From: Pseudoalteromonas sp. XMcav2-N
GTDB taxonomy: Bacteria; Pseudomonadota; Gammaproteobacteria; Enterobacterales; Alteromonadaceae
Direction: 5' to 3'
NCBI RefSeq assembly: GCF_024124545.1
Contig: NZ_JAMXSF010000016.1
Coordinates: 62,001 to 126,000, forward strand
DNA length: 64,000 nt
Positions within the stretch are counted from its first letter, which is position 1. Each line of letters starts with the position of its first letter. The notes under the pieces are model-generated. The model saw only the letters and a program-made list of their open reading frames with translations. It was not told the origin of the DNA and did no database searches. The translations under genes and the position numbers were made by a program. This document shows positions 42,875-51,885 of the stretch, piece by piece.

Positions 42875-43531
42875 ATGATCCAACTTGATGAAGTCACCTT
42901 TAAGCGCCCGGATGGTATCGGGTACAGACATGTGTTGGATGGCTTGAGCTGGTCGGTGGCAGCCGGTGAGCAAGTCGCGTTAACGGGTGAGAGTGGTTCT
43001 GGTAAAACAACACTCCTCAATATTCTGGCAGGCTTGTTGACACCAGATGCCGGTTCTGTGTTGATTAATGAACAGAAAATCAGTCATTACAACACCACTG
43101 AGTTGGCATTATACCGTCGTACAATTGGCATTATCTTTCAGCACTATCAGTTACTCAGCCCGCTCACGGTTGCTGATAATATGGCTTTTCAGGCACGTCT
43201 GAATGGTCGCTCAGTCAGCCATGGCGACATTATGGCTATGGCAGAAAGACTGGGGATGGCGGCTAAGCTCGATGCATATCCAGCGCAATTAAGTGGCGGG
43301 GAGCAACAGCGCGTAGGGATCGCCAGAGCACTGCTCAATCAACCTCGCATGCTACTGGCCGACGAACCCACCGGCAACCTGGATAGTGTGCGAAGTCAGG
43401 AAGTACTGGAGTTGCTGATGGCGCTGTGTAAGGAGCAGTATGTCAACCTGATCATGGTGACGCACAGTCGCGCACTTGCAGCGCAATTACCACGGCTGGT
43501 GGAGTTACGTGACGGGCGAATACATGAATGA
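42875..43531 (+). CDS. ABC transporter ATP-binding protein (AttE/LolD-like)
   Basis: The 218-residue ATPase has Walker A TGESGSGKTT, LSGGEQQRVGIARALL and LLADEPTGNLDS, as in the LolD/MacB subfamily. Its stop overlaps the start of the large permease by eight bases. With the permease and AttH-like lipoprotein it forms an operon of the attEFGH type known from Agrobacterium and many proteobacteria. Divergent transcription from the HlyD-type operon suggests a shared control region. Confidence 0.9.
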   Translation: MIQLDEVTFKRPDGIGYRHVLDGLSWSVAAGEQVALTGESGSGKTTLLNILAGLLTPDAGSVLINEQKISHYNTTELALYRRTIGIIFQHYQLLSPLTVADNMAFQARLNGRSVSHGDIMAMAERLGMAAKLDAYPAQLSGGEQQRVGIARALLNQPRMLLADEPTGNLDSVRSQEVLELLMALCKEQYVNLIMVTHSRALAAQLPRLVELRDGRIHE

Positions 43532-45938
43532 GCTACGCCTGATCTTAGTCACCTATGGCCAGTTCTATCGGCGCCATAAAGGTCTGCTGGTATTGTTTCT
43601 GGTGGGTCTGAGTTTGGGCAGTGCCTTGCTCAGTGCAACACTGGGCTTAAATCAGGAAGCATCGCAGCGTTATACCACCAGCACAGCGCTGTTGTCACAA
43701 CCGGTAAGTCACTTTATCCGCCCACCATTAGGGGAGAATGGTCTGGCTTTTTCGTTATGGCAACGACTTAATGCAGCCGGGTTTAAGCAGGTCCAGCCGG
43801 TGCTCGAAGGGCGGCTAAGAACTGATGAAGGCCAGATACTGGCTGTTCGGGGTGTTAATCTGCTGCAATGGCAAACCGCAGGTGCTTCAAAGCCAACCAC
43901 AGATGAGTCGGCTGCGCAAGCAGCACGAACTAAGCTGTTTGATACTGTGTTTTTATCACCTCAGTTAAGTGCCCGGATGAATCTGGATGGATCTGTGCTG
44001 CACATTGATGGAACGAGCTACCCGACCAGCCTGTTAGATGGAACGGGCCATTATGCCCTGATGGACATCAGTTTGGCGGATAGACTGTTGCAGGCGGGTG
44101 GACAGAGTAGCTACTTTGAAGTATCCGGTCTGAGTGAGTCTCAGTCACAACACCTGATTACCCTACTTGGCGCTGAAGCCAGACTGGAGTCTGCCCAGGC
44201 ACAAACCTTCGATGCACTATCGGGGGCCTTTTTCTTTAATCTTCAGGCACTGGCCTTACTGGGTTATGTGGTGGGGGCCTTTTTAAGCCTCAATGCCATC
44301 AAACTTGCCTATCAGAGTCGCTTATCACTACAACAACAGATGGCCACGCTGGGCTGCCGTCAGGGTCAATTACTCAAGGCACTGTGTCTGGAGGTTTCTG
44401 TACTGAGCATTGTGGCGGCAACGCTGGGTAACCTGATTGGTGTCGTGATGGCCAATGCGATGATGGGTGACATCAGCACTGTGTTAGGGAGCTTTTATCA
44501 ACTTGACCGCGTACTGACGGTGCAGTTCAATGCCTGGCTGGTGCTCGTGGGGAGTTTACTCAACCTGGCTATTTTGGCCGGATTTGTTATGTTACAAAGC
44601 CCGCTGGCACACCAGCTTTCCAGGTGGCTGGCACTTGGCCTGTTTTTCATGGCGTGTTTTGGTGGTCTGCTATTGATGCATTTTGCACAGACTAAATGGC
44701 AAGCGCTACTTTTGTGTGTTTGTGTACTGCTGTTATTTTTTGCGCTCACTCCTGTGCTGGTAGGCCAGGTGTTTCGTGTTCGCTGGCCAACCCGCTCCCC
44801 TTTACTCGGCTGGCTCAGAGCTGACAGCCTGACCCAGTTACCCGCTTTATTGAGCTCTGTACTCGCGATTTTGATGGCGATGGGCGCAGCCATAGGTATG
44901 CAGGTGATGGTAGGGAGTTTTAGCAGTGCACTGGATGCACATCTGCAAACTCGCCTCAATGCTGACCTGTATGTCCGGCCCGACGAACCGACTTCCCAAA
45001 TGCGTCAGGCACTGGCTGAAATGAGCGAAGTTGAGCAGGTAGGTGTGTATTGGTCAGCACAAAGCGAAATTACACTGGGAAATGGCGTAATCCCCGCAAC
45101 TATCATGAGCTTTGGTGAAGATCATACTTATCACCAACATCTGACCCTGTTAAACAAACGACCACTCGCAGCGGCACATCTGGCCAATACAAACCAGCAT
45201 ATATCCTGTCTTATCAATGAACCAGGCATGAGACGGCATGCTTTGAAAGTGGGCAGTATATTGAAGGTAAAGCAGGGCCCACGCGAATTTCATTGCAAGG
45301 TTAAAGGTGTGTTTTATGATTATGGTGAGCCCGGTATCAATCTGGTTGTAAGCTCGTCGGTCATAGTACAACAGGCTTTTTTGTATGAAGCGGTTGGCTT
45401 TATGTTGACGCTGCAAGATGGAGTTAACTCAGAGCGGATTGCTGATGTCATTAGTCAGCGTTGGTCACTGGCCGGACACCAGTTAATTCACAACCAGGTG
45501 TTTAAGCGCTTCGCAAAACAATTATTTAGCCAAACTTTTCTGGTTACCCATGCACTGAACTTGTGCATTATGCTCATTGCTTTATTCGGTGTTTGGGTGA
45601 GCTTTCTCACTCTTGGGCGGCAGCAATTACAACCTATGGCCGTGCTACAAACGTTGGGCGTGACCCAATGGCAATTATTTGCTCTTAAGTTATGTCAGGC
45701 TGCGCTTATTCTCGGTATGACGTTGTTTCTGGCCGTGCCTCTGGGCATTCTGTTGGGCTGGGTATTGTTAGAATATGTGATGCCCATCGCCTTTGGCTGG
45801 AGTATGGCCATGGTGCTCAGTTGGGGCGACATTTTGGGGTTCTGTGCTGTGATACTGTTACTGGCGCTGGTGGTGAGTGCCATCCCGTTGTTGAGGCTGA
45901 TCAGGCGCAATGTAGCCGACAATGTGGCGCAGTTATAA
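43524..45938 (+). CDS. Large FtsX-type ABC permease (AttF/AttG-like fusion)
   Basis: The 804-residue membrane protein begins at ATG 43524 inside the ATPase stop region; a longer open frame reaches back to 43476. It has a first transmembrane segment (about 22-40), a periplasmic domain, a group of transmembrane helices near residues 230-410 and another FtsX block at the C-terminus (about 670-800). It looks like two FtsX-like units in one chain, as in other AttFG proteins. The substrate is not known. Confidence 0.87.
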   Translation: MNELRLILVTYGQFYRRHKGLLVLFLVGLSLGSALLSATLGLNQEASQRYTTSTALLSQPVSHFIRPPLGENGLAFSLWQRLNAAGFKQVQPVLEGRLRTDEGQILAVRGVNLLQWQTAGASKPTTDESAAQAARTKLFDTVFLSPQLSARMNLDGSVLHIDGTSYPTSLLDGTGHYALMDISLADRLLQAGGQSSYFEVSGLSESQSQHLITLLGAEARLESAQAQTFDALSGAFFFNLQALALLGYVVGAFLSLNAIKLAYQSRLSLQQQMATLGCRQGQLLKALCLEVSVLSIVAATLGNLIGVVMANAMMGDISTVLGSFYQLDRVLTVQFNAWLVLVGSLLNLAILAGFVMLQSPLAHQLSRWLALGLFFMACFGGLLLMHFAQTKWQALLLCVCVLLLFFALTPVLVGQVFRVRWPTRSPLLGWLRADSLTQLPALLSSVLAILMAMGAAIGMQVMVGSFSSALDAHLQTRLNADLYVRPDEPTSQMRQALAEMSEVEQVGVYWSAQSEITLGNGVIPATIMSFGEDHTYHQHLTLLNKRPLAAAHLANTNQHISCLINEPGMRRHALKVGSILKVKQGPREFHCKVKGVFYDYGEPGINLVVSSSVIVQQAFLYEAVGFMLTLQDGVNSERIADVISQRWSLAGHQLIHNQVFKRFAKQLFSQTFLVTHALNLCIMLIALFGVWVSFLTLGRQQLQPMAVLQTLGVTQWQLFALKLCQAALILGMTLFLAVPLGILLGWVLLEYVMPIAFGWSMAMVLSWGDILGFCAVILLLALVVSAIPLLRLIRRNVADNVAQL

Positions 45939-45948
45939 GGAGTAACGA

Positions 45949-47022
45949 ATGCAGTTTACCGGGTTAATTTTACTCATTATATTAGTTTTAACGGGATGCC
46001 AACCCGGCGCACCTGAAGCTAAAAAGAATAATGCAGCGATGGCTGTCCTTGGCCAGGAACTCGGTGTGCCGGTAAGCGCTGCGCACTCTCTGGTGTTTCC
46101 CCGCGATCATGGTGCGCACCCTGAACAGGGGGTGGAATGGTGGTACGTGACGGGCAATTTGAGCGCACAGGATGGCACACAGTTTGGTATGCAGTGGACC
46201 TTGTTCCGGGTGCTTGACCCGGGGTTTTCTGCTTTTCAGGGGTCGCCCTGGTGGGACGGTCAACTGTACTTTGCGCATTTTGCCCTGCAGGACGGCCGTA
46301 CCCATCATGCCTTTGAGCGTTATGGCAGAGCAGGACAGGTCGAGATCCAGGCCAGTCCTTTTATAGCCCGGCTGGATAACTGGCAACTGGCAAGTCGGGA
46401 GAGTTCATTCTTACCTTTGCGATTACAAACCCGGGAATCAGGTTATGGCCTGGATATTACACTGGCAAACAGCCCGCAGGTGTTGCATGGCGAGCAGGGA
46501 TACAGCCAGAAAACACAACAGGGTCATGCCTCCTTTTACTACAGTTACCCCTTTTTACAGGTGACGGGTACACTGACCTATGCGGACACACATTATGAGA
46601 TCACAGGTCAGGCCTGGCTGGACAGAGAATGGTCTTCGGGCCTGATTGACAGTCAGCACGGAGGCTGGGACTGGTTTAGTTTACAAAGCACGGAGCCTGG
46701 TCAAGGTGCGCTGATGGCATTCTGCACTCGAGATGAAGAACACGCTTATGCTTATTGCAGTGCCTCAGAGATATCATCGTCTGGAGAGGTTACTGCTTAT
46801 CCCGACGAGCAAGTCACTCTGACAGTGCTGGACAGAGCGAAAACGCACGACGTGACACACCCTGTTAGCTGGCAATTGCAGTTACCGGGCAAAGAAGCGG
46901 TGATCATTGATGCGCTGCAATCAGACTCTTTGAATACTTTGAGCGTGCCTTACTGGGAAGGCCGAATACACAGCCGGGGTGGGTTTTCCGGGCAAGGGTA
47001 TGGTGAGCTGTTCGGTTATTGA
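45949..47022 (+). CDS. AttH/CrtC-like lipoprotein with lipocalin-type fold
   Basis: The 357-residue protein is a lipoprotein (lipobox LTGC, Cys 17). It is followed by the AttH domain related to carotenoid hydratase CrtC: HPEQGVEWWYVTGNL, GTQFGMQWTLFRV, YFAHFALQDGRTHHAFERYGRAG, YYSYPFLQVTGTL and WLDREWSSGLIDSQHGGWDWFSLQ, all conserved in this family. It follows the permease by ten bases. In relatives AttH is thought to bind or modify a hydrophobic molecule handled by the adjacent ABC system; no carotenoid genes are in the window. The stop is close to a natural operon end. Confidence 0.88.
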   Translation: MQFTGLILLIILVLTGCQPGAPEAKKNNAAMAVLGQELGVPVSAAHSLVFPRDHGAHPEQGVEWWYVTGNLSAQDGTQFGMQWTLFRVLDPGFSAFQGSPWWDGQLYFAHFALQDGRTHHAFERYGRAGQVEIQASPFIARLDNWQLASRESSFLPLRLQTRESGYGLDITLANSPQVLHGEQGYSQKTQQGHASFYYSYPFLQVTGTLTYADTHYEITGQAWLDREWSSGLIDSQHGGWDWFSLQSTEPGQGALMAFCTRDEEHAYAYCSASEISSSGEVTAYPDEQVTLTVLDRAKTHDVTHPVSWQLQLPGKEAVIIDALQSDSLNTLSVPYWEGRIHSRGGFSGQGYGELFGY

Positions 47023-47139
47023 ACATTCCCCGTGCAAAGTAGGCGGAATCGCTTAGGTTATATCATAAGTTATTGTTATGTAATGTTATTTTTTGGTATA
47101 ATACCCTTTTATTAGATAGATAAGAACATTTTGCCTGTT

Positions 47140-47487
47140 ATGAATAAAGTTGTGTGTAACATGGCTGACGTAACTTTGTTTGCTCTGTGTATTGGCGGCA
47201 GTTCATTACTCCCTGACGAGCTCATCCCCGGGATGGCGGGGTTTATACTGACCAAGGTGATTTTACCTGTCCTGCTGTGTGTGGTGCTGCGTTACCTGTT
47301 TTTTAAAAGTGTGTCGGTTTCATGCGACAAGCCGACATGTAATGGTAAAGGGGTATTGGAATCAGAGACTGAGTTGGTGGATAACCCAGTTATCAGGGCT
47401 GTAATGATCAAGGGACACAGGTGTACCAAGTGCCAGCATTTAATTCAAACAACCCTGGTGGGGCCTGCCACAAAAAATAATCAGTAA
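47140..47487 (+). CDS. Small membrane protein with Cys-rich C-terminal part
   Basis: This protein of about 115 residues (118 if a TTG at 47131 is used) has an N-terminal hydrophobic region that could form one or two membrane helices (about 10-55). It is followed by a soluble part with two cysteine pairs, SCDKPTCNGKG and HRCTKCQH, which may bind zinc. I recognise no family. An AT-rich promoter-like stretch with TATAAT-like GGTATAATAC at 47094-47103 lies upstream, so it is likely a separate unit from the AttH operon. Confidence 0.6.
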   Translation: MNKVVCNMADVTLFALCIGGSSLLPDELIPGMAGFILTKVILPVLLCVVLRYLFFKSVSVSCDKPTCNGKGVLESETELVDNPVIRAVMIKGHRCTKCQHLIQTTLVGPATKNNQ

Positions 47488-47527
47488 TGGGAAATGCGGG
47501 CAGGCATACACTGTCGATGCTTAGGTG

Positions 47528-48463
47528 TTACTCTCGATTATACAGGGGCATGGCGACTCCTGAGACGTCAGGGAACTCCAGAACAGCGACTGGCTTGAAA
47601 TTACTTTCGGCCAGGAAGAAAGTTGTCAGGCTGGCTCTTGAGTGAATCGTAAACTCCCCCACAAATGGCATCATCCAGCCACTGTCACTTGATAGTACAC
47701 CACTCAATTGCGGTACTTTACTGTAATCGGGTAACAGGTAGTCAGGAAGCACGTTATCACCAACAGAATGCAGTGGCAGGTTGACGCCAATCTGACGGGT
47801 GTAGGACACATCCAGCATGGGCTGTCCTGTATATTGGTTGTTAAGGGTTAACGTATGCTGGCGTGGCGTGATGGTAATCGACACATCGGCTGCTTGTTTG
47901 GGGTAGCCCCAGATCTCGCGGCCAGCTCTGATTGCTACTGGGTTATCAAGCATCAGGTGCTGGTTATAAAGTGCATAATTATGTGGTTTTCCAGCAGCTT
48001 GCTGTTCAGCATTCGCCGCTGCCAGTGCCGCCAGTACTTTACCGGTAAAATCCAGTTGAGCACTTGGGTCGGTTATATCACCCGGGCAGGGTAAAATGGG
48101 GTCGACACTGCCGCGACGTTTAACATAAAAGCTAGAAATGGTTTCGTTATAGGCACCCGTCGGGCTAGCGGTAATTTTTTGTGTATACAGCGCGCCAATG
48201 CCTTGTGATGCAGTGCCTTCGCAATGCAGCCGGACCGGCTCCCATTGCCAGTTCCATAAAAAGAACTGTGCAACATTCACATCAATCAATCCAACGACAG
48301 CACTGGTGGCTTCACCTTGCACATGAAAGGGCATATTGACGGGCGTGCCATCTGAGAGGTAAGTGGTATCGGTTATTGGATAAGATTCACTCAGATCCAC
48401 GGCATAGCTTGTAGTGCTCAGCGATATTATAGTGCCGAGCAAGAGGGATTTGATCTTCATCAT
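47528..48463 (-). CDS. Exported acetoacetate-decarboxylase-like protein
   Basis: The 311-residue protein has an N-terminal signal peptide (SLLLGTIISLSTTSYA). The remainder carries acetoacetate-decarboxylase-fold motifs: YNETI at about 105-109 and AGREIWGYPKQ at about 180-190. In the true enzyme a Lys after GxP forms a Schiff base; here Lys 189 is kept, but the second lysine that tunes its pKa is Gln. Such a protein in the periplasm is unusual. It could be an enzyme acting on an exogenous beta-keto acid or a binding protein; the activity is not established. Confidence 0.72.
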   Translation of the reverse strand: MMKIKSLLLGTIISLSTTSYAVDLSESYPITDTTYLSDGTPVNMPFHVQGEATSAVVGLIDVNVAQFFLWNWQWEPVRLHCEGTASQGIGALYTQKITASPTGAYNETISSFYVKRRGSVDPILPCPGDITDPSAQLDFTGKVLAALAAANAEQQAAGKPHNYALYNQHLMLDNPVAIRAGREIWGYPKQAADVSITITPRQHTLTLNNQYTGQPMLDVSYTRQIGVNLPLHSVGDNVLPDYLLPDYSKVPQLSGVLSSDSGWMMPFVGEFTIHSRASLTTFFLAESNFKPVAVLEFPDVSGVAMPLYNRE

Positions 48464-48732
48464 AGATCCTTTTTAGTTATGGTTTTCCTTTAGGGTATTT
48501 TGCCGGATACACACTGATTTAGGTACGCAGTGTATAAAAGCGGGACTAGGTTAGCATGGCGCAATGAAAAGTAAATGAAATGAGCTGTTCAGAAAAGAAC
48601 AGGACGGCTGACTCAAATGTATACGAGTGTAAACCAGCTATTCTTTCCATATCTGCAATGCTGTAAACTGCAGCCCCATTTTTGTGGGCAGGCTGATTAT
48701 TAAATCGCAATGTGCGTAATTAAGAGGGGTGT
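48464..48732. other. Intergenic region between divergent genes
   Basis: The gap before the small upstream reading frame at 48733 holds an ACACTG-N11-CAGTGT dyad (near 48506-48528) and a CTGTTC-N6-GAACAG dyad (near 48583-48600). No gene is supported. The dyads may be regulator sites for one or both divergent genes. Confidence 0.4.
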
Positions 48733-48804
48733 ATGCCTGAATTAAACATCTTTCAAGCGCAATTCGGCTCCTGTCCGGGCCAAGAGATAAGAAGGTATTT
48801 GTAA
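48733..48804 (+). CDS. Possible 23-residue leader peptide
   Basis: A short frame (MPELNIFQAQFGSCPGQEI then RRYL, stop TAA at 48802-48804) begins 5-7 bases after a strong AGAGGGG and ends three bases before the ATG of the next gene at 48808. That gene has a poorer site of its own, so translation through this frame could feed or control it. The sequence gives no peptide family. Confidence 0.35.
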   Translation: MPELNIFQAQFGSCPGQEIRRYL

Positions 48805-48807
48805 CTT

Positions 48808-49179
48808 ATGATCCCATTTGTGGTGTTGATCACGGTATTGGTATGTTTTATCAACTACGGCCTTTGGCCTTTAGCAATCTCTGTGCTGGGTTATCTGGTA
48901 TCAGAGCAGCCATCGGAGGCGATGGTCCTGATGTTGTTTTGGTTAGCCATGGTATTTATCCAGTTTGTAGCAATGTGGCACATTGCGAAAAGAAAGCCCA
49001 GAGGGCGTAATTTCTTTTTTTATACCGTGTGGATCTGTGTTTTTGTGCAGAGTGCCGACTTATTATTGGGTACAGAGGGCGCCTTACCTGTCTGGGATTT
49101 AGTTGATTTGTTTATCTATCCGGCTGCAGCAATGTGGATACTGTATGCCAGCGACGTCAAAGAGTATTTTGACAAGTAA
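48808..49179 (+). CDS. Small integral membrane protein, unknown
   Basis: The 123-residue protein has about four hydrophobic helices (about 2-30, 36-60, 69-88 and 93-117) with short loops and a cytoplasmic KEYFDK end. I recognise no domain. The 98-residue membrane/zinc-ribbon gene follows by 24 bases, suggesting a two-gene unit ended by a strong terminator. Confidence 0.7.
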   Translation: MIPFVVLITVLVCFINYGLWPLAISVLGYLVSEQPSEAMVLMLFWLAMVFIQFVAMWHIAKRKPRGRNFFFYTVWICVFVQSADLLLGTEGALPVWDLVDLFIYPAAAMWILYASDVKEYFDK

Positions 49180-49203
49180 TAACGTAACACAAAGAGTAAT
49201 AAT

Positions 49204-49500
49204 ATGAGTAAATGTGGTAAATGTGACAGCGATATCTCTTTTATGTCGGTATTAAATACGCCGAATCCATTCAAGCTAAAATGCAGCAGCTGTAAAGCTC
49301 CGATTTCTCTGAGTCTGGTGAGTGCTGGTATTGTTGCGAGCATCATACTGGCGGTGATAAGTGCCATCCTGATATATTTTTATGGTTCTGAAGGGTACTG
49401 GATTAAGGTGGTGTTACCTACTGTTTTAGCAGCAGAAGGTCTTTATTTCGCCGCTATCCGAATGGAGCTGGTAAAAGTCAAGCCAGAAAAAGCAGCATAA
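49204..49500 (+). CDS. Small membrane protein with N-terminal zinc ribbon
   Basis: The 98-residue protein starts with a four-cysteine zinc-ribbon-like module (CGKCDSD at 4-10 and LKCSSCKAP at about 24-32). It is followed by two transmembrane segments (about 37-60 and 65-82) and a Lys-rich end. The cysteine spacing (two CxxC, about 20 residues apart) fits a membrane-tethered zinc ribbon. No function is known. It shares a transcript with the preceding membrane protein by position. Confidence 0.7.
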   Translation: MSKCGKCDSDISFMSVLNTPNPFKLKCSSCKAPISLSLVSAGIVASIILAVISAILIYFYGSEGYWIKVVLPTVLAAEGLYFAAIRMELVKVKPEKAA

Positions 49501-49531
49501 AAAATGGGAGCCGGCAGCTCCCATTTTTTAT
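49498..49531. terminator. Bidirectional terminator between small membrane gene and feoB
   Basis: The arms AAAATGGGAGC and GCTCCCATTTT surround a 5-nt loop and are flanked by an A-run and a T-run, so the hairpin can end both the plus-strand membrane unit and the minus-strand feoAB unit. Confidence 0.9.
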
Positions 49532-49537
49532 GTGGAA

Positions 49538-51622
49538 TTAGTTCAATTCGATCTTGTAAGTTGGCACGGCACTGACTCGCTGGCTCAGGCGACCAAGTAG
49601 GATCCACCAGGCAAATAAGGCGCCAAGCATCAGTGCAATCCACATGGCTGCCGATGCCGGTGCTGTGCTGAGTTGACCGACCTGATAAACAAGCGTGGCC
49701 AGTATATAGGCAATTGAGGTTGTCCAGCCAATGACTACCCACATCCACTGACTGCCAGACTCGCGTTTAATGGCGCCCAGTACCGCAACACAAGGGGTAT
49801 AAAGCAGGATCAATACCAGGTAGGCAAACGCACCGAGCTGGCCATTGAACTGAGCAGCCATGACAGTCAATAGCTCATTGCCAGCGTCACCGCCTTCTTC
49901 AACGGCCCCCAGACCTAATGGGTCACCAAGGTTGTGAAGCAAATCTACCGAGTTGTCCCATAGAGTCATAGCCGCTTGGTATGCAGAGTTGCTAAGAGAC
50001 CATGTTTGTGGTTCTTCCGGTGCACCGACATACAAGGCGTCCATCGTGCCGACAATGGCCTCTTTGGCGAACAGACCTGTCACGATCCCAACGGTTGCAG
50101 GCCAGTTGTCTTCTTCTATACCCAAAGGTGCAAACACAGGTGTCACCACTTGTGCGGCCTTAGACAGCATAGATGCTTCGCTGTTTTCGTGGCCAAAGCT
50201 GCCGTCCGTACCGATAGAATTGATCATACTCAGCAGCGCAACGACAAATACTATGGTTTTGCCGGCACGGGTAATAAAGCTCCGTAAACGCTGCCAGGTG
50301 GTCATCATCAGGTTACGCCACACCGGCAGGTGGTAGGCGGGCATCTCAATAAAAGAGGGCACTTTTTCCTGTTTGAACACCCGTTTTCTGAACAGGTAGC
50401 CAGAACCCACAGCAACGACAATGCCAAACAAGTACAGTGCAAAGACAATATTGGCACCATTGACCGGGAAAAATGCTGCGGCAAACAAGGCATATACCGT
50501 CAAGCGAGCGCCGCAGGACATAAAAGGGGCCATAATTACCGTCAGGAGGCGATCCGACTCTCGGCTCATTGTGCGTGCGCTCATCACGGCAGGGACGTTA
50601 CAACCAAAGCCCACAATCAGCGGCACAAACGCATTGCCCGGCAAACCAATGGATGACATCAGACGGTCAATAACAAAAGCAGCACGCGACAGATAACCAC
50701 TGTCTTCAAGAATGGACAAACAGAAATAGAGTACTGCAATGACAGGAATAAAGGTCGCGACCAGTTGTAAACCGGCGCCAAAGCCGTCACCCAGGATCAC
50801 TCCAAGCCACTCAGGCGCCCCCAGGCTGGTCAGTAGCAGTTTCGTCCCGTCGATAAAGATGGCACCAACCAGAATATCGAAAAAATCGATAAAGACGGCC
50901 CCGAAGTTGACGGCAATAGTGAACATCAGATACATCATAAACAAGAAAATAGGAACGCCTAGCCAACGATTTAGTACCAGTTTGTCGAGCCGGGTGGTGA
51001 AATCAGAGCGCGTCTGCGACATGATACTGACGCCGTTACTGAGCTTTTTGACGCTTTGATACCGTTTTACAGTGTCTTCGCGGTTGCTGTCTGAGTTGGC
51101 GACTGGCTGCCTGCTTGTTGTCGGTTTATCTGATGCAAGGTGGTGAGTTAAGGCATCGGTCAGTGCCTGCATTCCCTCGCCTGTTGAGCCGACCATAGCG
51201 ATAACGGGTACGCCCAGGCGCTGTGACAACAACGCAAAGTCAAGCTCTTTACCTTGTTGGCGAGCGACATCAGTCATGTTAGCAACCACAATCACAGGTG
51301 TTCCCGTTTCCTGCATTTGGGTAGTCAGAATCAGGTTGCGTTCGAGGTTGGCACAGTCGACAACATTGACTATCAGGTCGGCGTCCTGGGAGCGGATATA
51401 GTCAATGGCAATCTGTTCATCCTGGCCCGGATCAATTTGAGCCATACTGTACAGGCCCGGTAAGTCAATTAGCTCAACCTGCTGACTTTGTAATGTCAGC
51501 TCGCCACTTTTGCGTTCAACTGTGACGCCTGGCCAGTTTCCCACTTTTTGCCTGGCGCCGGTAAGGCGGTTAAATAGGGTGGTTTTACCACAGTTGGGGT
51601 TACCAACGAGGGCGATTCTCAC
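49538..51622 (-). CDS. feoB: Ferrous iron transport protein B
   Basis: FeoB is the inner-membrane Fe(II) transporter with a GTPase domain. The N-terminal GTP-binding part has GNPNCGKT (7-14, G1), DLPGLYS (G3) and NMTDVARQQG (G4), and the membrane part contains the two Gate regions, including GFGCNVPAVMSARTM and FMSCGARLTVYALF. At 694 residues it is shorter than the ~770 of E. coli FeoB, but all core blocks are present. feoA precedes it by 19 bases and no feoC follows. A Fur-box-like site lies before feoA. Confidence 0.95.
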   Translation of the reverse strand: MRIALVGNPNCGKTTLFNRLTGARQKVGNWPGVTVERKSGELTLQSQQVELIDLPGLYSMAQIDPGQDEQIAIDYIRSQDADLIVNVVDCANLERNLILTTQMQETGTPVIVVANMTDVARQQGKELDFALLSQRLGVPVIAMVGSTGEGMQALTDALTHHLASDKPTTSRQPVANSDSNREDTVKRYQSVKKLSNGVSIMSQTRSDFTTRLDKLVLNRWLGVPIFLFMMYLMFTIAVNFGAVFIDFFDILVGAIFIDGTKLLLTSLGAPEWLGVILGDGFGAGLQLVATFIPVIAVLYFCLSILEDSGYLSRAAFVIDRLMSSIGLPGNAFVPLIVGFGCNVPAVMSARTMSRESDRLLTVIMAPFMSCGARLTVYALFAAAFFPVNGANIVFALYLFGIVVAVGSGYLFRKRVFKQEKVPSFIEMPAYHLPVWRNLMMTTWQRLRSFITRAGKTIVFVVALLSMINSIGTDGSFGHENSEASMLSKAAQVVTPVFAPLGIEEDNWPATVGIVTGLFAKEAIVGTMDALYVGAPEEPQTWSLSNSAYQAAMTLWDNSVDLLHNLGDPLGLGAVEEGGDAGNELLTVMAAQFNGQLGAFAYLVLILLYTPCVAVLGAIKRESGSQWMWVVIGWTTSIAYILATLVYQVGQLSTAPASAAMWIALMLGALFAWWILLGRLSQRVSAVPTYKIELN

Positions 51623-51641
51623 GTGACCTTACTCCTTTAAA

Positions 51642-51866
51642 TTAGCGATTCAGTTGGATAAAGCGTGCATCCGTTTTGCGGATACTGATATAGGTGTTAC
51701 CTACTTTGGTCTGAATAGGACAACCCAGTGGAGCGACATTGAGCACTGTGATCTCTTCACCCGGGATCAGGCCCAGCGCCATTACTCGGCTGATCAGGGC
51801 TGCATCCGGATGATCAATATCCGCAATGGTTGCTTTGTCATTTGGTTTTAAATCTGCAAGTGTCAT
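51642..51866 (-). CDS. feoA: Ferrous iron transport protein A
   Basis: FeoA is a small cytoplasmic SH3-like protein that works with FeoB. The 74 residues show the family pattern: LKPNDKATI at the start, VMALGLIPGEEITVLNVAPLGCPIQTKVGNTYISIRKTDA in the core. It is the first gene of feoAB, with a Fur-box-like site about 20 bases upstream of its ATG. Confidence 0.92.
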   Translation of the reverse strand: MTLADLKPNDKATIADIDHPDAALISRVMALGLIPGEEITVLNVAPLGCPIQTKVGNTYISIRKTDARFIQLNR

Positions 51867-51885
51867 AGAGATAATGCAAACCTTG

